Assembly (NCBI GenBank): GCA_037975125.1
Contig: CM075853.1
Location: 71,588,109-71,652,108 of the forward strand
From: Latrodectus hesperus
Lineage: Eukaryota > Arthropoda > Arachnida > Araneae > Theridiidae
Length of the DNA stretch: 64,000 nucleotides
Direction: 5' to 3'
The notes beneath the pieces are model-generated. The model made no database searches. It was not told the DNA's origin and saw nothing but the letters and a program-made list of their open reading frames with translations. Both the position numbers and the translations under genes were made by a program. Of the stretch, positions 1-17,218 are shown one piece after another (position 1 is the stretch's first letter; each line of letters begins with the position of its first letter).

Positions 1-3000
1 TTATTTTAAACTTTGAACAATTTTAATTAAAACAACACAATCATAATATATCAACTATATAAGTAGCATATATGACATCATATGTTATACTTTAAAATGA
101 ATTTACTAATATATATTATGATTTCAAAAGGATATTTTTTGTGGTTTTGTAAAACTTTATTTAATATTGTTTGCATTTTAATTTTTCATTATAAGTCATC
201 ACAAAAAATATTTCTCAAAATTAAATTTAGGAATCAGTAAATCCTGACAAATTAATTGGAAAGTAAATGAGACTTCTGGAATGTGAAATTGAATAAAAAT
301 AATAAATTAAATTCTTAATTAAAATGTGTTAAAAATGCTCTAAAAAAAGGTTTTTTGAAAGAGTATAATTAAAATTACACAAATGCTATTATTATACGAA
401 TATTTTGATTAATAAATTTTTAAACAATGTGGGAAAAAATGCTTTTAATAAAGAAACATTATTGTTTTAAATATATTTTAAGACGCTTAGAAATAGAAAA
501 TAATTTACTTTTTTAGGTTCAGTTGAATTATTTTTGTGAAATAAAAATATATATTAATATCTTTAATGTCAAAACAAAAATTTATTTCATTAATTTTCTT
601 TCAGGATTTAAAATATTTTAGAATTTTTCTATTTTGGAGTAGAACATTTCGAAATATTAAAAACTTTCTAATACTTTTTGAATAAATTCTTAATATTTTA
701 TTTTATTTGAAAAATACTCACTTTATAATAAATCTTAATTTATAAAATGTTATAATTAAAATTTCTTTTTAAATGTTTCACATATTAAATTGCCATGTTG
801 TGCATATATTATATTGCAATGCATGCTTTACAGTTTATATTTTGAAAGTTATTTAAATTTATAGATTTACATATATACATTGAAATATAATGGAAATTAT
901 GAATATTCCTTATATCTCAATTACTTTAATTAATACAAATAATACATAATTCAAAGATATTAATTAGCTTAGACAACAAATAAATAAAACTTTTAAGCAA
1001 TATATAAAAAAAATATTTATTTCAACATTAAAATTTTATTTCATTTGAATAATATAAATTATAAAAAAATAAATAAAATCATAAAAATATTTTTTTTCTT
1101 TTCGGATGATTGAAAATTTTAAAATATATATACTCATATGCATGCATACATGTGTGTGTATGTGTGCAAGTTAAGTCTAATATAAGACAAAGAATAACTA
1201 CACTTTAATATCATACATTGTAGCCTTTAATTTTATTTTAAACCACATTTTCACAAAGTAGTAGCATTTATAATTAATCCTCCTGTTATCATATGTAAAA
1301 TTACTTTTTTCGTAAGATCCAGTTTCCCCATCTCTGCCAGAAATATTCTACAATAACTATTCCACTTTACAACAATTTTATGATTATCGAAAAAAGGGTT
1401 AGAATATTGTAGTTAATTCAAAATATTGAATGACATACTGAATTTCTTAATAAATAATCAAAAGAATAATTTTTTAGTAGATGGAAGGTCAAATATCAAT
1501 ACAAAGTGTTTTTCATTTTTCTAGGCTTGTTAACCAGTAGAGAATAATAACATTATGGAGTGTAATAAAAGCTCACTCTAATTTTTTTCAGGAGAACATA
1601 ATAAACAGTGAATAATTATGGCTGTAACCATTTATGCAAGCTTAGAAAAAAAGTATTTAAAATAAACACTAACAAAAGAGCTTTTAAAACTTTTTATTTA
1701 TTATTTAACGCGAGATGAAAAGCATGTTATTTAATGTTTAAATACTTATAAAACAATTAATATATGAAATGAATTAAATTGAAAAGAGAAACTTTAGCGG
1801 GGCATGTGTGTGTATGAGTGCGATTAGATAGGAAAATATTCATGCATCAACCACATAACTTTTTTATATAGAATTTCTGAAAACCTTATTTGCTAATATA
1901 CTGAAGTTTTGATAAACTGTAGGAGTTTTATCTTATTTTCAAACAAATGAAGGATATCAATTTTTCTTTTAAACTCTATTGAATAGTAAATTTTCCATTT
2001 TGCTCTTGCATGCACTTCTGTTAGGATTGGTGCATAGGAGTTATCAAGATTTCTTCATTTATAACAAACGAATATGATCAATTATATATAAAATGACCCC
2101 CAAAGAAGAGAAAATGTTGTAGGTAGTAGATCTTAGGAAATATCAACATATAATATATTGAATTTACATAACAATCACATCCAATTTGGATGATGAAAAC
2201 AGCACTGTAAACTTTTGTTAGATACTTTATTAATACTTTCAGAAATAAGCAAAGTTTATTTAAATGTATTATGCAGCATTATCAATATAATGCTATATTA
2301 TTTCAATGAATTTTTATCCTATCAGCCAAAATTTTCCTCAAAATAAAATAAAGAATTTGTTGGATGCTTAAAATAGATTGCAATTAAATTAATTTTTATA
2401 CATATTCGTAAACAGTTTTAATACATATTTATAAAACATAAATCAAAAATAAATAAAAAATTTTCCTTTTATAAATTAAAATCTCCAAAAATAATAATGC
2501 AATGTTCAATTAATAATCAACATTGTTCACCGATTTATTCTCAAACTTTAATTTTTATACAAAAATCTAAAATGGTTGATAAGGAACTATAACCTGAATA
2601 TGAATTCTCGTTGATAGAGAAAAATATTCAAAAAATACATAATGTGAATTATTTTTTATTTATCAAAGTTTTCTTTATTATAGTTGTTCATAAAAGAACT
2701 CAAAACTGCAAAATTTCATTATAATCATAAAATTAAATGTTTTTACGATTTTATTAACTAAGGGAGTTTTATTGGATTAATTAAGCAGCTTTTTTATTTC
2801 AATGTTTGAAAATAATGTTTTTTATGTATACAATAAACTCACATTTTCAAATTGAAAACATTTAGTGATTAAAAAACTAAAATCTTATTTTGCTTAAATT
2901 TTATGAAAATATGAATGACTGCATTTAGTAATATTAATATAATTTCAGTAAATACTACTTTGTATTGTATCTGTGTAAAATATTTATTTACTCATAAAAT

Positions 3001-4259
3001 TATTGTAATTAATCTTTAATACTTTTATAATAATTAACCGAAGATGTTTATCTGAACTTTTTCATATAGAAATTTGCCTTAACGTGTGTAGATTTACACA
3101 AATTATATTAAATACTCTTTAAATAAATAATTCGGATTTCATATATATTTATGAATGGCTAATATAAACAAAAATATGAATGTATCCCTAGCCACAAACT
3201 ATACATATTTCAAATTATAATTGCAAAGCATATTCTATGAATAAAAAATGAAACCATAAAATAATTTACAATAAACTTTAAAATAATAATATTAAGAACA
3301 CACTTTAGAAAAATATAAATAATTTTAATATTATATTAATTATTCATTACACAAGCACAGCTTGTCTTAATCTGTGCTTGATGCTGTTTTAAGAATTTTT
3401 ATCTCTTAAGCTGAGCTTGTCTTAAGAATTTTTATTATAATTACATTAATTTAGAATGAATAATATTGGAATCATATTTTCAAACTATAATGTTTAATCA
3501 ACTTAAATTGAATGCTTTAATATATTTAACATGCTTAAGTACAGTAAGAATATTAAAATAATACTTTAATTGCAAATGTTTTCCATTATAATCTTTATAC
3601 GTATTCAATTTCTTAGAAATTATATCATAGATAATTTATTCTGATTTTATAACACCAATAAGGCACAACCAATTAAGTTTTACCCCCTCACAAGATCACT
3701 GTTCATAAAATCTACATATACACATTCATATCACTGAATGATAAAACTGTTTAGTTGTAATAAACTCCTAATAAATTCAATATATGAAGTGAAAAAAGAA
3801 GAAGTCATCAAATTTGTATAAAGATACATGGAGTAAGACAATATATATTTCTTATATATTCATTATACTTTACAAAAAAGTAGAAATTCTGTCAATCTCA
3901 TCATTAAAGAAATTTATGCAGTATTTAATCTAAAATATGTATTATTTAAAAAGCTAGTTTTTCTAGTATTCGTGAATTTAGGGCCAATTACTTATGATAA
4001 AATAAACATACAAGAGTTTAAAAAGCAAAATTTTTTTAATATTTTTGGAAAATTTTTACATAATTTCTAAATATTGAAATAGATTTATGGTACTAATTAT
4101 ACTTTATTTAATATATAATTCTTCTTAAAGTCAAAATAAATAGATAAATATTACTTATAAAGTTTCCTTATTTGCAAATCTTTAATCGAGATTATTTTTT
4201 TAAACAAAATTTAGTACTAGAAAAATTGCTACACACAGCTTACGAATAAAATGTATTAC
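1..4259. other. AT-rich desert, no gene seen
   Basis: The stretch is homopolymer-rich A/T sequence with dense stop codons in all frames. No open frame of useful length, transposon terminus or RNA gene is recognisable. The only local structure I note is the small repeat cluster at 3352-3435, listed separately. Confidence 0.7.
3352..3435. repeat. Short inverted plus direct repeat cluster
   Basis: CAAGCACAG at 3352-3360 is matched by its reverse complement CTGTGCTTG at 3372-3380, giving a 9-bp stem with an 11-nt spacer. It is followed by two direct copies of a CTTAAGAATTTTTAT-like motif (the first reads TTTTAAGAATTTTTAT) and repeated AGCTTGTCTTAA. It looks like a small locally rearranged repeat; no function is implied. 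Confidence 0.5.
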
Positions 4260-4870
4260 TTTTTAATAACAAGCGCTTCACCTAACATAGGGGAGACATT
4301 TGAGATAGGAATGTTAGTAGATCAATTGAATGTCTTATTGGTTAGAGGGCTGTTCTCATAACGGATGAGTTTCTTTAGCCCTTCAAGGCAATAGTAGACA
4401 TTACTTACCTTTAGAAATGCCGTAATACTTTGTCATCCATCACATCCATGAGTTAGCATTGTCTGTATTTGGGAGGGTATCTCATTGCGTAGGTGCACAG
4501 TCCAGCTAAAAAGATACGTCCCATGCCTTTTTACATGGAACAGCGAATACTCATACCTATGGAGGCCACAATCTTGATGCTTTTACCACAACAATAAATG
4601 ACTAATTTTGCTGCAGAACGATAACGCCACTGCGTACCTTGATTATAGTATTACATGACGAATACTTATATTGAGCCGATATTGAATGAACTGTATTATC
4701 GCATCTGAAACCATCGAGCATGTTTTAAGATGCTTTCGAAAGACATAATTGTCTACATTCTCCTTAAAGGACTCTAGCCACGTTTGTCACTGCCGTACAG
4801 CAAAAATCGCTCTTACTTCCTTTGAGATTGATAGACGGGAAATATACAGCGTCAATAATTGTTGTATGTG
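4260..4870 (-). pseudogene. Unidentified G+C-richer island, possible decayed coding sequence
   Basis: Base composition jumps here: two sampled 60-base rows hold 23 and 28 G+C, against 9 in a desert row. One minus-strand frame reads from about 4860 down to about 4310 with only four stops in roughly 190 codons. Blocks in it include WLESFKENVDNYVFRKHL, RHGTYLFSWTVHLRNEIPSQ and LEGLKKLIRYENSPLTNK. Such residues (many W, H, C, R) are unlike the I/Y/N/K-rich products of random AT sequence. I do not recognise the family. Alternatives are a decayed transposon gene, a retro-pseudogene of a host gene, or a non-coding G+C-rich repeat. No termini, poly(A) tail or target duplication were found. The plus-strand open frame at 4749-4982 is probably only its shadow. 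Confidence 0.35.
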
Positions 4871-6645
4871 TTATATTGGTTGTAGGGGGAAATTATACTT
4901 TATATTAAAAATACCTTGCGCATATCAAACAGAGATATCTGGTTTTTTTCTCATATATTTAATAATTTCAATAACATTATAATTTTCAAGTAAATCCTTT
5001 TCGTGTTATTTTAAATCTAACAACAAATTATGCATTGTGAGTAATCTTTGCTAAATTCTATATCTACTTGCTCGAAAAATAGCTATTTTTGTGACTATTT
5101 CATTGAATTTGAAAGCATGTATATAGATTTTTTCTGCAAAACAAATTAATATTAATTTCAGATTAAGCGCTTTTGATTTATAGTATATAGAATAATGTCA
5201 TTAAACTGAAATAAAATTTTACATCCTTCTGAAAAATGATGTGATTTGTATAAAAAATTTTCAAAATATTGATATATTATTTAAGTTGCTTTATCCCATT
5301 AAGAAAAGTAATAATAATATGCAATTTAAAAGATTTAGTCCTTTTATGCATACACAATTTCAAATAGTTGTGTTAAATTAAGATTAGAATTTAAGTTGAA
5401 ATAAATTTTTATGGAAGATTTAAATCATTACTTGCAAAATATGCTAAACCAGTTTCTAATTCATTCAAGTTGAACTTGTAGTCGCTTTTATTTTTGTTAG
5501 GCACACTTTATGTGAAGATATTCAATTGAATTTAGTGCATGAACTTGTTACAAAACCAGAATTAAATACTATGACAAAAATAACACATTTACACTCTAAA
5601 TTTATTCAATAATTCAGGGTTATTTTACCAAAATTACACTAGATTATATTATAATATAATATTATGACATATTATATAATGAGAAAAAATTTTAACATAT
5701 ATATTAATTGTTATATTATTAACCTTTCTTTGAAAATGAGTTTAGAAGGATGTACTTTAAATATCAATGTAATTCTAGTATCTTTAATAAAAATTTCCTT
5801 TATATTCCATATTATTATACTAAAAATTATTATTGTTAAGTAAATTATTTGAAGAGTTAAATTCTTAACCATAATATTAGTGCAAAGTCAATTTTACTAA
5901 TTTTTAAATATTGATTCATACCAAGAAAATATTAGAACTCATAATTTAATTTTTTATGGAACTATTAATTGTGAAACATTGCATTTAATAAATTTGTTAT
6001 TCCACTACATCTATGAGAACTCATTAATAAATCTTGAATGCAAGACAGTAACTTTCTTAAATACTTCACTGGATAAATTATTCTGAAATTTGCATATTCT
6101 ACGTAGCATGTTAGAAAATCCGATAAACATGCAGTTTGCCAGTTTAAATTCGCTCTCTTTGACATAAACTCTTCTACCATAGCTAAATTTGAATAATGTC
6201 TTAGTTTTGGATGAGTAAAGCACATAAGGCTCGCTCGGTTACCTTTTAAGTTTGAGAGCTAAGCTGAGCATAAATATTTAAGTGCGGCTTAAGTAATATT
6301 ACGCTGGATTTCAAACTTTTAGGAATTTGAGTTAGTTATATTTCTAAGTTATTCTGTATAAAATTATGTACGTTTCTTACATTAAAAAAATGTTAGGAAC
6401 AAATTATGCAAAAATAACAAAATGATAATAACTAACTTTTCGGATCAGAGAAAAGAATATATCTAACAAAATATAATTTAACATTACATATAAAATTATA
6501 TTTTGATCATGTATATGCCCAAAAAATTTTGAATTATAAACTACATTTAGAACTAGAATTCATCATATGCAATTAATATAAAAATGCTTCTATAAAAAAT
6601 ATTTTTCTTGTTTATAAATTTATAAAATGTATTAGATTTTAAATT
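4871..6645. other. AT-rich desert with one unexplained open stretch
   Basis: Mostly featureless A/T-rich sequence. Minus-strand 5965-6225 is open for 86 codons and a second minus frame overlaps it, both containing H, W, C and R residues. Just beyond it, 6225-6310 is slightly richer in G+C. No family, terminus or initiation context is recognisable, so I do not call a gene. Confidence 0.5.
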
Positions 6646-6715
6646 AGGAATAAAATGAACAAATGATTGGTTTTCAGAAATTGCTGAAAACCAATCATTT
6701 GTTCATTTTATTCCT
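6646..6715. repeat. Perfect 32-bp inverted repeat (hairpin), 6-nt loop
   Basis: Bases 6646-6677 are the exact reverse complement of 6684-6715, separated by the loop AAATTG (6678-6683). The left arm begins AGGAATAAAATGAAC and ends TTTTCAG. Immediately 3' lie short reiterations of CATTTGTT that copy part of the right arm. No TA or longer target duplication and no coding content are visible. The perfect stem and tiny loop argue for a recent foldback or template-switch origin rather than a transposon or a microRNA precursor. Confidence 0.9.
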
Positions 6716-12432
<5,717 letters not shown>

Positions 12433-12444
12433 AAATGCAACATA
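12433..12444 (+). repeat. 5' target-site duplication of the Jockey-like element
   Basis: AAATGCAACATA here is identical to the 12 bases at 17207-17218 and brackets the retrotransposon. Twelve exact bases at both edges of a composition change is what target-primed reverse transcription leaves. Confidence 0.75.
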
Positions 12445-12761
12445 TTCGTGTCGTGTCGGTGTCCGTGTCAGAGAGGACGACGAAGTCGATTGAGGTCGTT
12501 GAAATCGTAGGTGAAATCGCTCGTAGTAAGGGTCGTAGGTGTTATATTTATATGCTACAATTTTACTCAAGCTTCTCAAAGATCATCACCAACGGAGATA
12601 GTGACTTGTGTAAGTAGAAGTCCCCGGATACCTTACGGTGCCAACACAAGGGGCAAATTTTCTTGTGATTTGACTTGGACTGCATGGACTCTTAGGAGTC
12701 CACCGGACAGATGGAGGTTTCACCTCCGAACCTCCCCCTCAGGCTACGGACTTAAGTTCAC
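12445..12761 (+). promoter_or_regulatory. 5' untranslated region of the Jockey-like element
   Basis: The region is much richer in G+C than the flanks. It starts with reiterated GTGTC units (CGTGTCGTGTCGGTGTCCGTG) and continues with several CGTAG/CGAAG-type motifs. Jockey-clade elements carry their RNA polymerase II promoter inside the 5' end of the transcribed unit, so this is where it would lie; that is inference. The small open frames here are not ORF1. Confidence 0.55.
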
Positions 12762-14158
12762 ATGACTCTGGAATCAGGGTGAGGGCCATCAGCAATAAAA
12801 TTAGACTAACTTCTGAATATATTCAGAGTAATGAGGAACTTACGAAGAGTGAAATAGAACTACTGCGAATACACAGCATCGAGCTGACGAAATTAACTGA
12901 GCTCCTTGTGAGTTACCAAAGGGAGAAAACCTCGAAAAATAGGGTCACTCCCAAAACTAATGTAAATGCACCACCGCCATTCTCTGTTACAACTAATAAT
13001 CGATTTGAAGTTCTAAGCGACTGCGATGACGTCGAAATTGTATCAGAAAATGAAGACTACCCGGAACTTAGCCAAATTGTTAAAACCTTAAAACCTAAGT
13101 TAGCCATCAAAAGAAAAATTGAGGAAAAAATTAATGTCTCTAACCAAAAATCTAATGAAGTCACAGATAATAACAATGAAATGAGTGATGCTCAAAACTT
13201 CCAACCAGCCAAAAAGAACACTAAAATACCACCAATAGTGATAAAAGACCAAACAATTAATTGGAAAAATCTACAGGAACTCTTCAAATCAAAAAATATA
13301 TCAGGATACAAAGGAAAAATGATGGGAACTGAAATTTTAACATTAAAAGTGGATAATGCCGAAACACATAGAAAAGTCACCTCAGCTTAAGACGAAATAA
13401 GAACCACCTACCATACTTTTATCCTCCCAGAAGGCAAGAATCTAAAAATAGTCATACGCACCCTTCCGCCATACTATAATGCAGAAGAAATAACTCAAGA
13501 ATTAATCCAAGAGGGGTTTCAAATTATCAATGTTACCCAGATGACCAAAAAAGTTGACGGGAACAGAATCAACTTATCTCTATACATTGTTACTCTCCCT
13601 AAAAATGACAAGTCAAAAGAAATTTACAATATGTCTCACATATTTAACCTAGCGGTTAAAATAGAAACATACAAAGGAAGAAAAGGAGTAACGCAGTGCT
13701 TTAGATGCCAAGGCTTCTTTCATGCACAAACCTCATGTCACCACAATTTCAAGTGTGTGAAATGTGCAGGGGACCATCACCATTCAAATTGTCCTAAACC
13801 GACTACCACACCTGCAAAATGCGCCAACTGTGGCGAAGCCCATCCTGCTAGTTTCAGGGAATATACTAAATTCCCCAAAATAAAAGGAAAACGAAATCTA
13901 AATGCACATACAAAAAGTACAATTGTACCCAGTTCAAACCCCAAACTAACATACGCAAATGTACTGTTTCAAGAAAACGACACAATAGTTAAAACAAAGG
14001 AATCAATAAGTGAAGCAAAATCAATTGCAAATGAGCTAAAATTACTAGTAAAATATGTGCAAAATTCAGGAATCCTAGAATTAACTGCTCAATTGAAAAA
14101 ATTTAACGAGGCCATAGAGACCCAACAAAATGGAACAATAACAGCAAATAATGAGTAA
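12762..14158 (+). pseudogene. ORF1, Gag-like RNA-binding protein of the Jockey-like element
   Basis: ORF1 proteins bind the element RNA and take part in forming the transposition particle. One frame (12779-14158) is open except for a TAA at 13388-13390, which cuts it just before the central domain. The C-terminal half has three CCHC-type knuckles: CFRCQGFFHAQTSC, CVKCAGDHHHSNC, and a third beginning CANCGEAH. The expected last Cys of the third knuckle appears as Tyr (codon at 13862-13864). The N-terminal part is hydrophilic and rich in Lys, Glu and Asn. The in-frame codon at 12779 is GTG, not ATG. ATG at 12762 lies one frame off and would give MTLESG before a TGA, so the true start may have been there with a later indel. 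The 3' end overlaps ORF2. Confidence 0.85.
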
Positions 14159-16850
14159 CAACCAACAAAGCTTTAGCCCAACCACAGTAGCTACATTTAA
14201 TGCACAAAGCATTAAGCCAAAGACACAAGAACTCATTAACTTCCTGGATCAATATGACATTGACATAATCTTACTCACGGAGACGCATCTAACGCCTGCA
14301 ATCAAATTCAACATACCAAATTACAACATATATAGAACTGATAGAGCTCACCACAAAGGAGGTGGGACAACCATAGCAATTAAAAGATCATTAAACTCAA
14401 CGATTTACAGCAACAATAACAATAATGGTTATGAAGAAACTTCCTTAATTGTCACCTTTAAACCCAAAATAAATATCAAATTTACGAGCATTTATAATAG
14501 ACCTTAGCACATACTAACTTCACAGAACGTTATTGATATATTTTCAACCAATTTCCCAACAATCATAGGTTGTAAAATGGGGATGTAAAATTACTAATCA
14601 AAATGGAACCACAATATTAAACACTGCACAAAACTATAACTATACAATAGTAGCACCAATAGAACCAACGCATTTTGATTATAGAAATAAAGGAGATATA
14701 TTAGACATCTTTCTAAACAATAGCCAAATACCACTTTCAGCTAATACATTAAATGAACTATCCTCAGACCACCTCCCAGTTATTGGATGTCTGGGAATAA
14801 ATAAAATATTGAACAAAAATATCTCTTCAGAACAAACTGGCAACTATACTACAACATTCAACAGGATCAATACTGGAACAACAATGAAGAAAACCATCAA
14901 ATACATACAAATATGCAAAATAAAATATCAGAGGATGTAAGAATATTCACTGAAAACATAGTAAATGCAAAAAATACAGCAACCATAACAGTGAAAAATC
15001 ATAAAAATTATTTAAGGCTTCCCAGCAATGTAAGAAAAATAATAAAAGAAAGAAACAGAACTAGAAAAAGATATCAAAAAACCCTAAACCCTCACTACAA
15101 AACTCAAGTGAATAAATTGAATAAACAAATTAAAAAACATTGTGACGAAATCAGAAATGAAAACTGGAAACAAAAAGTTGAAAAACTGACAACAGAAAAC
15201 AACTCTATTTGGACTTTTGCCAAGCAACTTAAAAGGAAGAAAACACAAAATAATAGGCTTCAATGTCAAAATGGTCATGTTTACTCAAATGAAGAAAAAC
15301 TTGAAATTTTCACAGCCAATTTAATAAAAATCCGGATACAAACAATACTTTTACTAAAATAGTTGAACAAAACGTGAACTATTTTATAAATAATAGTCAA
15401 ACAAAAACAACAATAAATCCTACAGACGTAGAAGAGTTAACAGAAATTGTTAAGAAGCTAAAAACCAAAAAGGCACCAGGAGGAGATAAAATCTCCAACT
15501 CTAAGATAAAAGATTATCTATCAAACCAATTACCAAAAGATTATCTATCAAAACTCGTAAATATTTTTAATGACTGTCTAAATTACTGCTACTTCCCTAC
15601 AATCTGGAAAATTGCTGACATAATATTATTTCCCAAAACCAGGCAAAGATCCCAGAAAAGCAGAAAATTATAGACATATAAGCTTAATACCCACAATAGG
15701 CAAAATATTTGAAAAAATTATTTATAACAGAATCAATCTCTACTTTCACTTGCTACCAAATCAACAGTATGGATTTAGGAAAAATCTATCGACGGTTAAA
15801 CAACTTACTAGAATAATAGAAATTATTGGTGACAATCTACACAAAATATTATACACTGCCATGGTAATGCTTGACGTATCAAAAGCGTTTGATAGAGTTT
15901 GGCACAAAAAACTTATTCAAAAATTAATCAATATCAATATGGACTCAGATATCATCTTGCTACTAAATTCATACTTAACAGAGAGATATTTTCAAGTCAT
16001 GCAAAATAACCAAAAATCACTAACGCGAAAAATAAAAATTGGAGTACCCCAGGGAAGCATCCTTGGGCCGATACTATACCTATTCTTCACATATGACTTC
16101 CCCATAGATGAAACAACGAAAATTGCTTTTTACGCTGATGACATGGCCATTTTGGCTGAATCAAGTAACCCTAATTATGCTATTCAAAAACTACAATCTT
16201 CACTCTATAATATAGAAAACTGGTGCAACTATTGGAGAATTAAAATAAATGCAGAAAAATCTCAGCTGATTCTGTTTAAAAGAAATAGGAGAAATAAATT
16301 CAAACATCGGAATAAAAATGGTCTAATCTTATTTGGCAGAGAAATACCAAAAGTATACTCTGCTAAATATCTGGAAATTACATTAACGAGTGACTTGAAA
16401 TGGACAAAACATATAAACAATATGATCACTAAGGCCACACAAGCTTATGGGTGTTTAAAAGCAATTATAGGTGAAAAATCAAACCTTTCGCTCAAATTTA
16501 AAAGACTTCTATACATTTCAATGATAAGACCAATTATAACATATGCATCCCCAGTATGGAACTTTAACAATAAAATGGACAAAAGGAAAATTAATAGTTT
16601 TCAGTACAAGATATTAAGAAAAATTACAAACGCCCCATACTTTATCAGAAATAAAAATATAGCTAAAGATTTAAAAATAGACGATCTAGCCGAATATATA
16701 AGAAAATTAAATAATAAATTTTATGAAAAAGCTCAGAACTGCGAAGCAGCAAACTTCAACAAAATTTTTAAATATCAATATCTTGCGGAAGACTGCAAAT
16801 GTAGACCAATAGCGAGATATTTTCTTAAGGAAAGAGATAAATGGAAATAG
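14151..16850 (+). pseudogene. ORF2, endonuclease and reverse transcriptase of the Jockey-like element
   Basis: ORF2 nicks target DNA and copies the element RNA onto it. ATG at 14151 overlaps the ORF1 stop in ATGAGTAA, an arrangement suiting reinitiation. The endonuclease starts at ATFNAQSIKPKTQEL and keeps the catalytic Glu in LLTETHL and the SSDHLPVI block. A TAG (14505-14507) interrupts it, and a small deletion near 14570 removes the expected GD-x-N motif and changes frame at WGCKITNQNG. Further frame changes lie near 14800, 15325 and 15635. The reverse transcriptase then runs open from about 15639 to the TAG at 16848. It includes YGFRKNLST, MLDVSKAFDRVWH, GVPQGSILGP and FYADDMAIL (YADD at 16131-16142), and ends in a Jockey-type tail (SMIRPIITYASPVWN). 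There is no RNase H domain. Family assignment is firm; activity is excluded by the lesions. Confidence 0.9.
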
Positions 16851-17206
16851 TGTATATATTTTCATCTACTTGTATTATTAACCAGAATTATTTATCTCAG
16901 ATTTTCTCATTTTGAACTCTAAATATTATCATGCAAACTTGTATCTATGTTCTCTTTCTACATTGAAAATTCTCATTTCTGGTAACCACTCCCAGTTATG
17001 AAACACTCATAGCTGATTGGCTATTACACGCAGTCAGGCTAGCACTCTCCGTGAGTAAAGACATCTTAACATGTCCGTGAGTAGACATGTAGACAGGTCC
17101 GTGAGTAAAGACAAGAGGAGAAAATCCTCTTGGAGCTACTACAGATGAAGAAGTAAAGTGTCTGCTACGCAGGCCGACACTTCGTAAAACATATAAGATT
17201 CAAGAA
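16851..17206 (+). other. 3' untranslated region of the Jockey-like element, with repeats and two hairpins
   Basis: After ORF2 come about 350 bp. Three spaced copies of TCCGTGAGTAAAGAC-like sequence lie at 17048-17062, 17074-17086 (missing two A) and 17098-17112. An 8-bp hairpin CAAGAGGA/TCCTCTTG with loop GAAAA lies at 17112-17132. A second stem AAGTGTC/GACACTT lies at 17156-17184. In several non-LTR families the reverse transcriptase recognises structures in the 3' end of the RNA, so these may be template-recognition elements; this is inference. Confidence 0.6.
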
Positions 17207-17218
17207 ATGCAACATAAA
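17207..17218 (+). repeat. 3' target-site duplication of the Jockey-like element
   Basis: AAATGCAACATA, identical to 12433-12444; it marks the downstream boundary of the retrotransposon. Confidence 0.75.

Larger units (their letters stand above)
12445..17206 (+). mobile_element. Near full-length Jockey-clade non-LTR retrotransposon (inactivated)
   Basis: The element is about 4.76 kb. In order it has a G+C-richer 5' untranslated region, ORF1 with three zinc knuckles, ORF2 with an apurinic-type endonuclease and a reverse transcriptase (YADD), and a structured 3' untranslated region. The layout, the Gag-type knuckles and the absence of RNase H after the reverse transcriptase fit the Jockey clade. 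The copy mobilised through an RNA intermediate by target-primed reverse transcription, shown by the flanking 12-bp duplication. It is dead: ORF1 has an internal stop, and ORF2 has a stop, a small deletion removing a catalytic motif, and several frame changes. No clear poly(A) tail is present; the 3' end reads ATATAAGATTCAAG before the duplication. The intact duplication and modest number of lesions suggest a relatively young insertion. Confidence 0.88.

Noticed and set aside
5965..6225. 86-codon minus-strand frame as a host gene
   Set aside because: No homology recognised, overlapping open frames, no initiation or splice context. Kept only as a note in the spacer entry.
6646..6715. MicroRNA precursor
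   Set aside because: A fully perfect 32-bp stem with a 6-nt loop lacks the mismatches and loop size usual for animal microRNA hairpins.
12511..12765. 84-codon open frame upstream of ORF1
   Set aside because: It lies in the retrotransposon 5' untranslated region, in a different frame from ORF1, with no Gag feature; its composition follows the G+C-rich leader.
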